52,043 nt of DNA from an uncultured Elusimicrobia bacterium (lineage in GTDB: Bacteria > Elusimicrobiota > Elusimicrobia > Elusimicrobiales > UBA9959). Numbering within the stretch: the stretch's first letter is position 1; each line of letters begins with the position of its first letter. A program made the position numbers and the translations under genes. Where the stretch lies: contig CAISZM010000062.1 in assembly GCA_903889965.1 (NCBI GenBank), positions 1-52,043 of the forward strand, written 5' to 3'. Shown here piece after piece: positions 30,657 through 39,928 of this stretch. The notes beneath the pieces are model-generated. The model ran no database searches. It had not been told where the DNA came from and saw only the letters and a list, made by a program, of their open reading frames with translations.

Positions 30657-31628
30657 ATGTCGACTTTCTCAAAACAACTCATCATCCCGGAAACGCTCAA
30701 TATAGAGAGCAAAACCAAGACGGACAACTACGCCAAGTTCACGGCCGAGCCTTATGAAAAAGGCTACGGCCATACCATAGGCAACTCGCTCAGGCGCATC
30801 CTGCTCTCGAGCCTCGACGGCGCCGCCGTGGTGGCCGTGCGCATCAAAGGCGCGCGTCACGAGTATGCCGCCGTCAACGGCGTGCAGGAAGACGTGGTTA
30901 ACATAGTGCTGAATCTCAAGAAGCTGCGCGTGCGCCTGAAGAGCGACGGTCCCGAGACCGTTCTCATCTCCGTGAAGGGCAAGAAAGAGGTTAAAGCCTC
31001 CGACATCCGCGAGAATTCCAACGTCGAGATCATCAACAAGGACCTGGTGATAGCGCACGTCGAGTCCGGCGCGGAGTTCGAGGCCGAGCTCGAAATAGCC
31101 CGCGGTTCCGGCTATCTTACTTCCGACGAGATACGCTCCCGCGTTAACCTCCCGATGGAATTTATCCCGATGGACGCCATCTTCTCCCCCATACAGAAAG
31201 TGCACTACACCGTGGAGAACGCCCGCGTCGGACAGCGCACCGACTACGATAAGCTCGTGCTCGAGGTCTGGACCGACGGGACGGTAACCCCCGCCGCCGC
31301 GGTCAGCAACACCGCCGCGCTGCTGAGGCGCTCCATAATGCCGTTCCTGCCGGCCGAGGAAGCCGCCAAGGAACCCGCCCGCGCCGTAGAGGTCGGGAAG
31401 GAACCCGGCGCCGAACTTTCCGGCAAGCTGGACCAGGGCGTGGAGATGATAGAGCTCTCCTCCCGCGCTTCCAACTGCCTTAAGGTCGCCGGCATCCGCA
31501 CAATAGGCGAACTTGTCAGCAAATCCGAGGACGATCTGCTCGCGGTGAAGAATTTCGGCCAGAAATCGCTCGACGAGATCAAGGAAAAGCTCAAGGAAAT
31601 GGGCCTCGGTCTCGGGAAGAAAGACTGA
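30657..31628 (+). CDS. rpoA: RNA polymerase alpha subunit
   Basis: The product is 323 residues. The N-terminal assembly domain includes EPYEKGYGHTIGNSLRRILL and EDVVNIVLNLKKL. The C-terminal domain has two helix-hairpin-helix motifs, LKVAGIRTIGELVSKSEDDL and LAVKNFGQKSLDEIKEKL, which bind UP-element DNA and activators. The linker (about residues 235-260) is Glu/Ala-rich. It lies between rpsD and rplQ as usual, with CGGAGG ahead. Confidence 0.99.
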   Translation: MSTFSKQLIIPETLNIESKTKTDNYAKFTAEPYEKGYGHTIGNSLRRILLSSLDGAAVVAVRIKGARHEYAAVNGVQEDVVNIVLNLKKLRVRLKSDGPETVLISVKGKKEVKASDIRENSNVEIINKDLVIAHVESGAEFEAELEIARGSGYLTSDEIRSRVNLPMEFIPMDAIFSPIQKVHYTVENARVGQRTDYDKLVLEVWTDGTVTPAAAVSNTAALLRRSIMPFLPAEEAAKEPARAVEVGKEPGAELSGKLDQGVEMIELSSRASNCLKVAGIRTIGELVSKSEDDLLAVKNFGQKSLDEIKEKLKEMGLGLGKKD

Positions 31629-31650
31629 GAAGCGATCTAAAGGAATCCCT

Positions 31651-31992
31651 ATGATAAGAAACCTGGGTACAAGGAAACTTTCAAGAACCGGATCTCACCG
31701 GCGCGCCATGTTCTCCAACATGGCCTCCAGCCTTCTCCTGCACGAGAAGGTGTCGACCACCCTCCCGAAGGCCAAGGAACTGCGCCGCGTGGTTGAGCGC
31801 GTGATCGCCGACGCAAAGAACGGCCGCCACGTGGAAGTGCGCCGCGTCATCAAGGACAAGGCCGTGTACCACAAGGTTTTCGACGTGATAGCCCCCCGCT
31901 ATAAAGAGCGCCCCGGCGGCTTCACCCGGATCCTCAAGCTCGGCGCGCGCAAAGGCGACGCCGCGGAAGTGGCGATGGTGAAACTGGTTTAA
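31651..31992 (+). CDS. rplQ: 50S ribosomal protein L17
   Basis: The product is 113 residues. [20 protein letters not shown] and [20 protein letters not shown] are diagnostic, and [20 protein letters not shown] closes the fold. L17 normally ends the alpha operon. Here mreB begins five bases after its stop with no terminator between them. Confidence 0.98.
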   Translation: MIRNLGTRKLSRTGSHRRAMFSNMASSLLLHEKVSTTLPKAKELRRVVERVIADAKNGRHVEVRRVIKDKAVYHKVFDVIAPRYKERPGGFTRILKLGARKGDAAEVAMVKLV

Positions 31993-31997
31993 CAAAA

Positions 31998-33038
31998 ATG
32001 TTCGATTATTTCTTCAGCCTGTTCTCCAACGATATCGGCATAGACCTCGGCACCGCGAATACCCTTGTGTACGTTAAAGGCAAGGGTATCGTGCTGCGCG
32101 AGCCGTCCGTCGTCGCTATCGACAAGAACAGGAGGAAGGTCCTGGCGGTCGGCACCGAGGCCAAGCTGATGCTTGGCCGGACCCCGTCGAATATAATCGC
32201 TGTGCGCCCGCTCAGGAACGGCGTCATCGCGGATTTCGAAGTTACGCAGGAGATGATAAAGTATTTTATCCGCAAGGTGCACAACAGGCGGAGCCTGCTG
32301 CATCCCCGCATCGTGATAGGCATCCCGTCAGGCATAACCGAAGTTGAGAAGCGCGCGGTGCAGGAATCGGCCGAACAGGCCGGCGCGCGGGAGGTCGCCC
32401 TCATAGAGGAGCCGATGGCCGCGGCTATAGGTTCGGAACTGCCCGTCTCCGAGCCGCACGCGAGCATGATCTGCGACATAGGCGGCGGTACCACCGAAGT
32501 CGCCGTGATCTCCCTTGGAGGCATGGTGGTCGCCAAGTCCCTGGATGTGGCGGGCGACGAGATGGATGACTGCATAGTACAGTATTTCCGGCGCAAGCAC
32601 AATTTAGTCATAGGCGAAATTACCGCGGAAGAGGTTAAGATACAGATAGGATCGGTTTTCCCGTTAAAAGAAGAAAAGACCATAGAGGTTAAAGGCAGAG
32701 ACCAGGCCAAAGGCCTGCCCAAGACGATTCTTGTGACTTCGGAAGAAATAAGGCAGGCCCTGATGGAGCCTGTCCAGCTTATAGTGGACGTCATCAAGCA
32801 GGTGCTTGAAGATACTCCGCCGGAACTCTCCTCGGACCTCGTGGACCGCGGGATGGTGCTGGCGGGCGGGGGGTCGCTGCTACGCGGCTTCCCCGAGCTG
32901 ATCCGGCAGGAAACAGAACTGCCCGTCCACAGAGCTGCCGATCCTTTGAGCTGTGTCGCCTTGGGCTGCGGTAAGTATCTTGAAGAACTGGATAAGATCC
33001 AGCAGCGGCCCGAGTTCCTGAAGTCTTACCGCAGCTGA
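31998..33038 (+). CDS. mreB: rod shape-determining protein MreB
   Basis: The product is 346 residues. An amphipathic start ([11 protein letters not shown]) precedes [20 protein letters not shown] (phosphate 1); [18 protein letters not shown] is phosphate 2 and [16 protein letters not shown] the adenosine site. MreB polymerises at the inner membrane and guides the elongation machinery. There is no recognisable Shine-Dalgarno; the ATG follows rplQ by five bases, so coupling with rplQ is likely. Sequence points to a rod-shaped cell. Confidence 0.98.
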   Translation: MFDYFFSLFSNDIGIDLGTANTLVYVKGKGIVLREPSVVAIDKNRRKVLAVGTEAKLMLGRTPSNIIAVRPLRNGVIADFEVTQEMIKYFIRKVHNRRSLLHPRIVIGIPSGITEVEKRAVQESAEQAGAREVALIEEPMAAAIGSELPVSEPHASMICDIGGGTTEVAVISLGGMVVAKSLDVAGDEMDDCIVQYFRRKHNLVIGEITAEEVKIQIGSVFPLKEEKTIEVKGRDQAKGLPKTILVTSEEIRQALMEPVQLIVDVIKQVLEDTPPELSSDLVDRGMVLAGGGSLLRGFPELIRQETELPVHRAADPLSCVALGCGKYLEELDKIQQRPEFLKSYRS

Positions 33039-33091
33039 CCGCGCCCGGCGGCGCGGCGGTAACGCAGGCGGGCCCCTTACAGGGGCAGGCG

Positions 33092-33949
33092 ATGAGCAGA
33101 GAAAAAGACGCAGCCAATTACGCGGTATTGTTTTTTGCCTCCGTTTCCGTACTCCTCCTTATTTTCCCCGCATCACGGATAGCGCACACGGCCCGCATCG
33201 CGGCCAGCTACAGTCTTTACCCCTCCATGCATTACGGCGCCAGGTATGGTCACTTCGTGCGCAATGTGCCCGCCAACTTCGTTGCGCTCCTTGAGACCGA
33301 CCAGGAGAACCGCGCCCTTAAAGATAAAGTGAGGGAGCTGGAACTGCGCCTTCAGAACGCTTCCGCGGACGATTCCGAAAATGAGCGGCTTACCGGCGAG
33401 ATGGGTTTGTCCCGCAAGCTCCCCTGGACGGGGGTCTGGGCCAGGGCTGTGGGCAAAACTCCGGCGGACTGGTACGGCTCTTTTTACGCCGACAAAGGCT
33501 CCGAGGACGGGGTTTCCCCGAACGATACCGCGCTTGCCATGCAGGACGGCCGTGCGGGGCTCGTAGGCCGCGTTTTCGAGGTATACCCGAAGTTCTCAAA
33601 GGTGCTGCTGCTGACGAATGGCTCCGCCTCGACCGTCTGCTCCCTGGGCCCCGGCGGCCCGGACGCGCTGATAGAGGGGAGGGGGACCAGACTGCTCCGT
33701 ATGAACTATGTGCCGGAGGAGGCCGCGCCCGCCGAAGGGGCGGAGCTTGTAACCTCGCCGAGCGGTATTCTTTTCCCGCGCGGGATCCTTGTCGGCAGGG
33801 TGAAAAAGATCTATCCCAGGGAATCCTTCATGAATTTCATCACGGCCGACGTGGTGCCCGCGGTGGATGCCGGCGCCGTAAAAGAAATTTTCCTGGTGAA
33901 GCGGAATATCCCGTCGGAGTTCTCTCCTGCGGCGCAGGCGGACAAATGA
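33092..33949 (+). CDS. mreC: rod shape-determining protein MreC
   Basis: The product is 285 residues. A membrane helix at about 10-30 is followed by a coiled coil (about 70-93, DQENRALKDKVRELELRLQN) and a double beta-barrel domain with WYGSFYADKGSEDGVSPNDT and GLVGRVFEVYPKFSKVLLLT. MreC links MreB to PBP2 in the periplasm. It starts 53 bases after mreB and overlaps mreD. Confidence 0.95.
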   Translation: MSREKDAANYAVLFFASVSVLLLIFPASRIAHTARIAASYSLYPSMHYGARYGHFVRNVPANFVALLETDQENRALKDKVRELELRLQNASADDSENERLTGEMGLSRKLPWTGVWARAVGKTPADWYGSFYADKGSEDGVSPNDTALAMQDGRAGLVGRVFEVYPKFSKVLLLTNGSASTVCSLGPGGPDALIEGRGTRLLRMNYVPEEAAPAEGAELVTSPSGILFPRGILVGRVKKIYPRESFMNFITADVVPAVDAGAVKEIFLVKRNIPSEFSPAAQADK

Positions 33950-34428
33950 TGACGATATTAATTGAAGCGCTCATATATCTCGCTTCCGGCGCCTTCTACT
34001 GGTGGTGGACGCAGAACCTGACCTTTTTCGGACTGGCACCCGATATCATCTTCGCGGCCGCGCTTTGCGCCGCCATACTGGCCGGGCCGGTCAAAGCCGT
34101 GGCCTGGGGCTTTTTCCTGGGGCTTTACGCGGACGTGCTGGGCGCCAACATATTCGGCGGATACGCGCTTACCTACACTCTGATGGCTTACGGCGTGCAC
34201 GTGATGAAGCGTCATTTCGACATGGACGGGGCATTTTCGCAGCTGGTCGCCGCGCTTTCTTTTTCCTGGCTCTGCATGTTCTTTTACCAGGCCCTGAACG
34301 TGGTATTTTCGGGAACAAGCCCCCTTGGACTTAAAATCTTACTGGCGGAACCACTCTTGAACGCCCTAGCGGTGCCGGTGGTGTTCCAGGTATTTTACCG
34401 CCTGAAACGGCGGTTCCGCGTCCTATGA
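33946..34428 (+). CDS. mreD: rod shape-determining protein MreD
   Basis: The product is 160 residues with five predicted membrane helices. GPVKAVAWGFFLGLYADVLG followed by the helix ANIFGGYALTYTLMAYG is the typical MreD core. It belongs to the elongasome in the inner membrane. The ATG overlaps the mreC stop (a second ATG follows at 33949), and its own stop overlaps the mrdA ATG. Confidence 0.93.
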   Translation: MMTILIEALIYLASGAFYWWWTQNLTFFGLAPDIIFAAALCAAILAGPVKAVAWGFFLGLYADVLGANIFGGYALTYTLMAYGVHVMKRHFDMDGAFSQLVAALSFSWLCMFFYQALNVVFSGTSPLGLKILLAEPLLNALAVPVVFQVFYRLKRRFRVL

Positions 34429-36263
34429 GAGACCGCCAGATACCGCAGGAACGATTCGATCTGATCTGGGCGCTCGCCTGCTGCGCCGCCATCCTTTTCC
34501 TGCTGAGGCTGGTTAACCTGCAGGTCATAGGCGCGGCCCGCTACCGCGAGATGGCCGAGAAGAACCGCACCCAGGTGATATCCCAGGCCGCGCCGCGCGG
34601 CCGCATCTTCTCGTCCGACGAGGTCGCGATAGCCACCAGTAAACCCTCTTTCAGCCTTATCTATTTTCCCGGAGGGGACAAGACCAAGTCCTCTATGGAC
34701 AGTATGGCCAAGGCGCTCGCCGGACCGCTGGGGGCCGACTTTGAAACTCTCCGTAAAACCATATACACCGCGGCTTCAAAAGAGAAGCCCGTGCGGCTGG
34801 CCGAGAACCTGCCGCCGAAGGTGATGCTGTCGCTGTCCGAGCTGAAGGCCATACATCCGGGCATTGACATAATCGTGGAGGCCAGGCGCTTCTATCCTTT
34901 CGGCGCCTACCTGAGCCACCTGATAGGATATATAGGCAAGATGGACCAGAGCGACTGGACGGCGAGGTCCAAGGACAAGAATTATTCGATGGATTCAAGG
35001 CTGGGCAAGATGGGCCTTGAGAAAATGTACGAGAAGGAGCTCAAGGGCAAGGACGGCGGCATTTACCTGGAGGTGGATTCCCGCGGCAGGCTTAACCGGG
35101 TGCTGGAAAGCCGCAAGTGGGTGCCGGGGGCGGATATTTTCCTGACCATAGATTCCAAGGCGCAGGCTGCGGCGGAAGAAGGGCTCTCTAAATCCATAAG
35201 CGGCCGCGGCGCAGTGGTCGCTATCGACCCGCGCAACGGGGCGATAATAGCCTTCGCCTCCGCTCCGGATTACGACCCCAACATGTTCGTGCTTTCAGGC
35301 TCGGAAAAAGAGAGTTCGTCCATCGGGAAAGCGCTGCCGGGGTTTAACCTGGCGCTTCAAGGCGCCTATCCTCCCGGCTCGATCTTTAAAATAGTCACCG
35401 CCGCCGCGCTGCTTGAGTCCGGCCGCGTCCGCCCGGACGAGAAATTCAACTGTCCGGGCTACTATGACGCCGGCAACCGCGTGTTCAAGTGCTGGGACAA
35501 GCGGGGGCACGGCCAGATGAACTTTGTGGAGGGGCTGGCTAACTCCTGCGACGTTTATTTTTATAACGCAGGCCAGCGGGCCGGGGCCCTCGCGATCGAA
35601 AAATACGCGAACGCCTTCCGGCTGGGTCAGGCCTCGGGCATCGCCATGCTGGACGAGAATAAAGGCAATGTGTTCGGCCCCGGTACGCGCGCGGCAAAGA
35701 AAAGCTACTGGTTCATCGGCGACACGCTTAACCTGGCCATCGGCCAGGGCGAAACGCTGATCACGCCGATACAGGCGGCGGGCCTGATAAGCGCGGTGGC
35801 CAACCGCGGGGTCTTTCACAGGCCTTATTATGTGGACCATATAATCCGGAGCGACGGCCAGCTGTTTTATAAGGCCTCTCCCGAAGTGCTCGGCACGGTC
35901 GAGCTAAAGGACAGCACCTGGTCCCTCATGCAGGAGGGCCTGCATAGCGTGGTGGAGGAGGGGACGGGCAAGGCCGCCCAGATCGAGGGCGCGGAAATTT
36001 ACGGCAAAACGGGAACGGCCCAGAACCCCCAAGGCAAAGACCACGCCTGGTTCGTGGCTTACGCCACCGTAGGCGGCGCTCCGTCAAGGATAGCTGTGGC
36101 CGTTCTGGTCGAGCACGGTGAGCACGGCGCTTCCGCCGCCGTCCCTATAGCCAAGGCCGTTATAGAGGCCGCCTTGCGCGAAGATCTCAAAGCGGTGAAT
36201 AATGTGCCCGGCCCGGCGGTACCGCCTCAGGCGCCGTCCGTGCCCGCGATGGGGGTGCTGTGA
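34425..36263 (+). CDS. mrdA: penicillin-binding protein 2
   Basis: The product is 612 residues. One membrane helix (about 12-33) is followed by the dimerisation domain (APRGRIFSSDEV at 56-67) and the transpeptidase domain: catalytic Ser319 in GSIFK, SCD at 374-376 and KTG at 528-530. It crosslinks peptidoglycan during elongation with RodA. The C-terminus is Pro-rich. Its start overlaps mreD in an ATGA; 76 bases separate it from rodA. Confidence 0.98.
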   Translation: MRDRQIPQERFDLIWALACCAAILFLLRLVNLQVIGAARYREMAEKNRTQVISQAAPRGRIFSSDEVAIATSKPSFSLIYFPGGDKTKSSMDSMAKALAGPLGADFETLRKTIYTAASKEKPVRLAENLPPKVMLSLSELKAIHPGIDIIVEARRFYPFGAYLSHLIGYIGKMDQSDWTARSKDKNYSMDSRLGKMGLEKMYEKELKGKDGGIYLEVDSRGRLNRVLESRKWVPGADIFLTIDSKAQAAAEEGLSKSISGRGAVVAIDPRNGAIIAFASAPDYDPNMFVLSGSEKESSSIGKALPGFNLALQGAYPPGSIFKIVTAAALLESGRVRPDEKFNCPGYYDAGNRVFKCWDKRGHGQMNFVEGLANSCDVYFYNAGQRAGALAIEKYANAFRLGQASGIAMLDENKGNVFGPGTRAAKKSYWFIGDTLNLAIGQGETLITPIQAAGLISAVANRGVFHRPYYVDHIIRSDGQLFYKASPEVLGTVELKDSTWSLMQEGLHSVVEEGTGKAAQIEGAEIYGKTGTAQNPQGKDHAWFVAYATVGGAPSRIAVAVLVEHGEHGASAAVPIAKAVIEAALREDLKAVNNVPGPAVPPQAPSVPAMGVL

Positions 36264-36339
36264 CTTCTCCATTATTTAACCCTTTTTACGCGTACCTGCC
36301 CTTCGGGATATCCCGCCCGGCCGCCCCGGGGGTGCCGGC

Positions 36340-37680
36340 ATGATCTTTACCCCAAAGGCGGGGCTCAAAAAGAGCCGCATGGACTGGGCACTTTTCCTCT
36401 CGGTTATAGTGCTGCTTGCGGTCGGGACGCTGGTTATCTTTTCATCCGTGGCCGTGCTGCCGCAGCAGGCGAAAATAGTGCGCACACAGCTGATCGCGAT
36501 ACCGCTTGCCCTTATCGTTTTCGGCGCGGCCTGGAGCCTTAACTACCAGATCTACCAGGACCAATGGAAATACGTCTACGGCATACTGCTCGTAATTCTC
36601 GCCGGGGTTCTGCTTTTCGGCGTGGTTGATAAGGGCGCCCGGTCCTGGTACCGCCTGCCGTTCTTTTCCGTGCAGCCTTCCGAGTTCGCCCGCGTGGGGC
36701 TTATACTGGTGCTCGCCAACTTCCTGGACAAGCGCATAGGGAAGATACGGGAACTGCAGACCGTGCTGGGAGCTTTCGCGCTCTGCCTGCCGGTATTCTT
36801 CCTTCTTATCAAGCAGCCGGATTTTTCCGCGATACTTATCACTTTCCCGGTGGTTATCCTGATGCTCTTCGCTTCCGGCGCCAGCGTTTCCCACCTGGCC
36901 ATCATACTCGGCTACGCTTTTATCTCCGCGCTTTTCCCGGTGCTCTGGAGCGTGATAAATCTCAACCCCGACCTGCTGGATAACGCTCTCGCAGGCTATT
37001 TCTTCCACCTTTCGGATTCCTGGCTGAACGCGGGTTCTTTTGTGGCGGCCACCGCCGCCGGAGCGTGGTGGCTGTGGCGGATGTCCGTGCGGCTTTATGC
37101 CAACGTTTCGGGCGTGTATTTCGCCGGAACGGCGCTGGTGCTGATACTGGGTTTTTTCTCCGGCATGGTGGTGAAGAACCAGATGAAGGATTACCAGCAT
37201 AAGCGCATCGAGGTCTTTCTGTCGCCGGAAGCCGACTCGCGCGGAGCCGGCTATAACCTGCTCCAGGCGCGCATCGCCATCGGTTCAGGAGGGATACTCG
37301 GGAGGGGGATCTTCTCGGGCACGCAGTCGCGCCTGGGTTTTGTGCCTGAGCGCCACACGGACTTTATACTGGCGGTGGTGGGCGAGGAAATGGGCTTCTG
37401 GGGGATGCTGCTGGTGACGGGGCTTTACGTGCTGATGATGCGCCGCATAATGCAGGGAGCGCGCCTCGCGCGCGACAGGTTCGGATACCTGGTCAATTGC
37501 GGCATCTTCGCCATGTTCCTGGTATATTTCTGCATCAATTTCGGAATGCTGCTCGGCTTCGCGCCCGTGGCCGGCGTGCCTCTGCCGCTGCTTTCGTACG
37601 GTGGCTCCAATCTGGTGGCGACACTGGCCGCGCTGGGGATAGCCGAGTCGGTTTACGCGCGGCGCTACGCTTTGGTCTGA
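36340..37680 (+). CDS. rodA: SEDS peptidoglycan glycosyltransferase RodA
   Basis: The product is 446 residues with about ten to twelve membrane helices. GARSWYRLPFFSVQPSEFAR contains the family PSE motif, KQPDFSAILITFPVV the catalytic Asp loop (here KQPDFSA where KQPDLGTA is common), and PERHTDFILAVVGEEMGF plus PLPLLSYGGSNLV the C-terminal motifs. It is longer than usual (about 370-400) because of an inserted region around residues 205-260. RodA makes glycan strands for PBP2. Confidence 0.95.
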   Translation: MIFTPKAGLKKSRMDWALFLSVIVLLAVGTLVIFSSVAVLPQQAKIVRTQLIAIPLALIVFGAAWSLNYQIYQDQWKYVYGILLVILAGVLLFGVVDKGARSWYRLPFFSVQPSEFARVGLILVLANFLDKRIGKIRELQTVLGAFALCLPVFFLLIKQPDFSAILITFPVVILMLFASGASVSHLAIILGYAFISALFPVLWSVINLNPDLLDNALAGYFFHLSDSWLNAGSFVAATAAGAWWLWRMSVRLYANVSGVYFAGTALVLILGFFSGMVVKNQMKDYQHKRIEVFLSPEADSRGAGYNLLQARIAIGSGGILGRGIFSGTQSRLGFVPERHTDFILAVVGEEMGFWGMLLVTGLYVLMMRRIMQGARLARDRFGYLVNCGIFAMFLVYFCINFGMLLGFAPVAGVPLPLLSYGGSNLVATLAALGIAESVYARRYALV

Positions 37681-37698
37681 AGGGCTGTCTGACTTATT

Positions 37699-38376
37699 AT
37701 GAACGAAGGACCTAAATCGAGGATACGGCTGAAGTTCGCGAGGCTCGCGCCGGCGAAGGAAAAGTCGCATCTGGACCAGATAAAGGCGCTGCGCGCCAGG
37801 TCGGCCGCATGCGGTCTTAAATTCTGGCCGGCCAAAGCCGGCGGCGCTGTCGCCCCGAAAATGGCCTTCGGCCCGGCGGTTTCGGTGGGCCACGAGAGCC
37901 TGTGCGAATACGCGGACCTCTACCTGGAGGAGTTCGTGAAGGAAGACGCCGTGCTGGAAAAATTGCGTCCGCTGGACGACGACAACTTCCGCCTGCTTTC
38001 GGCCAGGCGCATACCCGTTTTTTTCCCTTCCATCGAGGCCGCGGTAAACGCCGCGGAGTATTTTATGGAGGCGGATTTTCCTGCCGGTTTCTCGCAGGCG
38101 GCCGTGGACGCGTTCATGGCTCTGAAGAACCTGGCGTATGAAAAAGTTAAGCCCTCCGGCGAGCACAAGACCCTGGACGCGCGGATCCCGGTGCTGGCGG
38201 CCTCGTTCGACCCCGCTTCGTCGCTCCTTAAAGTCACCTTGAAGCTGGAGCCGGGACGCAACGTAAAGCCGGAGACGGTGGCGGAGCTGATGTGCGGGGG
38301 GAAGCCTGTTTTCAGGCGCATAGTAAGGAAAGAGCTGTACTGGTTCGATTCCAGCGGCAAGCTTGAAGTATTTTAA
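37699..38376 (+). CDS. DUF2344 / radical-SAM-associated protein
   Basis: The product is 225 residues. RIRLKFARLAPAKEKSHLDQ at the start and KMAFGPAVSVGHESLCEYAD match DUF2344 (TIGR03936), which is usually fused to or beside a radical SAM protein, just upstream of rng. Here only the DUF2344 part is present and rng follows by 12 bases. The function is unknown; the constant link to RNase G suggests a role in RNA metabolism. It starts 18 bases after rodA. Confidence 0.85.
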   Translation: MNEGPKSRIRLKFARLAPAKEKSHLDQIKALRARSAACGLKFWPAKAGGAVAPKMAFGPAVSVGHESLCEYADLYLEEFVKEDAVLEKLRPLDDDNFRLLSARRIPVFFPSIEAAVNAAEYFMEADFPAGFSQAAVDAFMALKNLAYEKVKPSGEHKTLDARIPVLAASFDPASSLLKVTLKLEPGRNVKPETVAELMCGGKPVFRRIVRKELYWFDSSGKLEVF

Positions 38377-38388
38377 GGAGAGTTAAAA

Positions 38389-39837
38389 ATGGCAAACACA
38401 AAAGTTAAGAAGGAAATTTTCGCGAACACCTCGTTCGAGGAAACGCGCATAGCTATACTCGAGGATAATAAGCTGGCGGAGCTGTTCTGGGAGCGCAGAA
38501 GCTCCGGGAACATAGTGGGCAATATCTATAAGGCCGTGGTGGAGAACGTCCTGCCGGGCATCTCCAGCGCGTTCATGGATATCGGCCTGGACAAGAACGC
38601 CTACATATATATTTCCGACGTGCTCGGCAACCAGAAAGAGCCCATAGACAAGCTGCTGAAAAAGGGCCAGGAGGTGATGGTGCAGGTCAATAAGGACGCC
38701 ATCGGCACCAAGGGCATGAAGGTTACCATGGACGTCTCGCTTCCGGGCCGCTACCTGGTGCTGACCCCGTTCCAGGAGTTCGTCGGCGTCTCGAAGAATA
38801 TCGAGAACGACGAGGAGCGCAAGCGCCTTTCCGAGATCATGCGCAAGATAGCCGACACCAAAACGCTCGGCACCAAAGGCTGTATCGTTCGCACCGAGGC
38901 CGAGGGCGCCACGGAGGAGGAACTGGAGCGCGAGGTGAAGTACCTGCTGAAGATGTGGGACACGGTGCAGGCGCATTTCGACACCGCCAAGCCCCCGACG
39001 CTCCTCCACAAGGATATGGATATGACGCTGCAGGTGGCGCGCGACATCCTCTCCGAGGACACCACCATCTACATGCTTGATAACAAGGATGACTTCAACA
39101 ACGTACAGGAGTTCGCCGCCAAGATCTCCCCGGACCTGAAAGACCGCGTGAAGTTCTACGACAGCAAGACCCCCGTCTTCAAAGCCTTCAACATAGAGAA
39201 AGAGATAGACGAACTGCGCCGGATAAAGGTGCCGCTTCCCAACGGCGGCAGCATAATAATACAGGAGGCGGAATCCCTCTGCGCCATAGACGTCAACACC
39301 GGGCGCTTTACCGGTTCCAAGTCGCAGGAAGAGACCGTTACCGCCACCAACATCGAGGCGGCCCAGGAGGCGGCCCGCCAGCTGCGCCTCAGGAATATCG
39401 GCGGCATAATAGTTATCGACTTCATAGATATGAAGAAGGCCTCGAACAGGCACAAGGTCGTGGACGTGCTTGAAAGCGCCGTCAGCCGCGACCGCGCCAA
39501 GATACGCATACTGCCTATAACGCGCCTTGGCCTGGTGGAAATGACGCGCGAACGTAAACGCGAAAGCACCGTGAGCCTGCTCACAGAAGAGTGCCCCGAA
39601 TGCCACGGTTCCGGGCGCGTCCTCTCGAGCGAAAGCATACGCATAAAGGTCCAGCGCGAGATCCACAACATAACGATGGGCCGCCCCGGCGGCAATTTAC
39701 GCGTGGTGACCCACCCGATACTCTGCGAGGTGCTGAAGAAAAAGCTCAGCATGATAGAGAAGAACGTGCACCGCAGCGTTAAACTGTCCGCGGACCCGCA
39801 GCTCACCTGGGAAGATTACAGGATCATCCTGGAGTAA
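38389..39837 (+). CDS. rng: ribonuclease G / E family endoribonuclease
   Basis: The product is 482 residues, the RNase G length with no long RNase E scaffold tail. An S1 domain lies at about 38-125 (GISSAFMDIGLDKNAYIYIS). The catalytic Asp loops are CAIDVNTGRFTG and GGIIVIDFIDMK, and CPECHGSG is the zinc link that holds dimers. It processes rRNA and decays mRNA in the cytoplasm. AAGGAGAG precedes the ATG. Confidence 0.98.
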   Translation: MANTKVKKEIFANTSFEETRIAILEDNKLAELFWERRSSGNIVGNIYKAVVENVLPGISSAFMDIGLDKNAYIYISDVLGNQKEPIDKLLKKGQEVMVQVNKDAIGTKGMKVTMDVSLPGRYLVLTPFQEFVGVSKNIENDEERKRLSEIMRKIADTKTLGTKGCIVRTEAEGATEEELEREVKYLLKMWDTVQAHFDTAKPPTLLHKDMDMTLQVARDILSEDTTIYMLDNKDDFNNVQEFAAKISPDLKDRVKFYDSKTPVFKAFNIEKEIDELRRIKVPLPNGGSIIIQEAESLCAIDVNTGRFTGSKSQEETVTATNIEAAQEAARQLRLRNIGGIIVIDFIDMKKASNRHKVVDVLESAVSRDRAKIRILPITRLGLVEMTRERKRESTVSLLTEECPECHGSGRVLSSESIRIKVQREIHNITMGRPGGNLRVVTHPILCEVLKKKLSMIEKNVHRSVKLSADPQLTWEDYRIILE

Positions 39838-39928
39838 GGAGCGGGCAGGGAAGACCGGCGGGCGCCGAATATCCTGCGGCCCGCCGAGCGGTTCCGGGAA
39901 AGCTCCCGGCAAATTGGAGATGGCTTAT

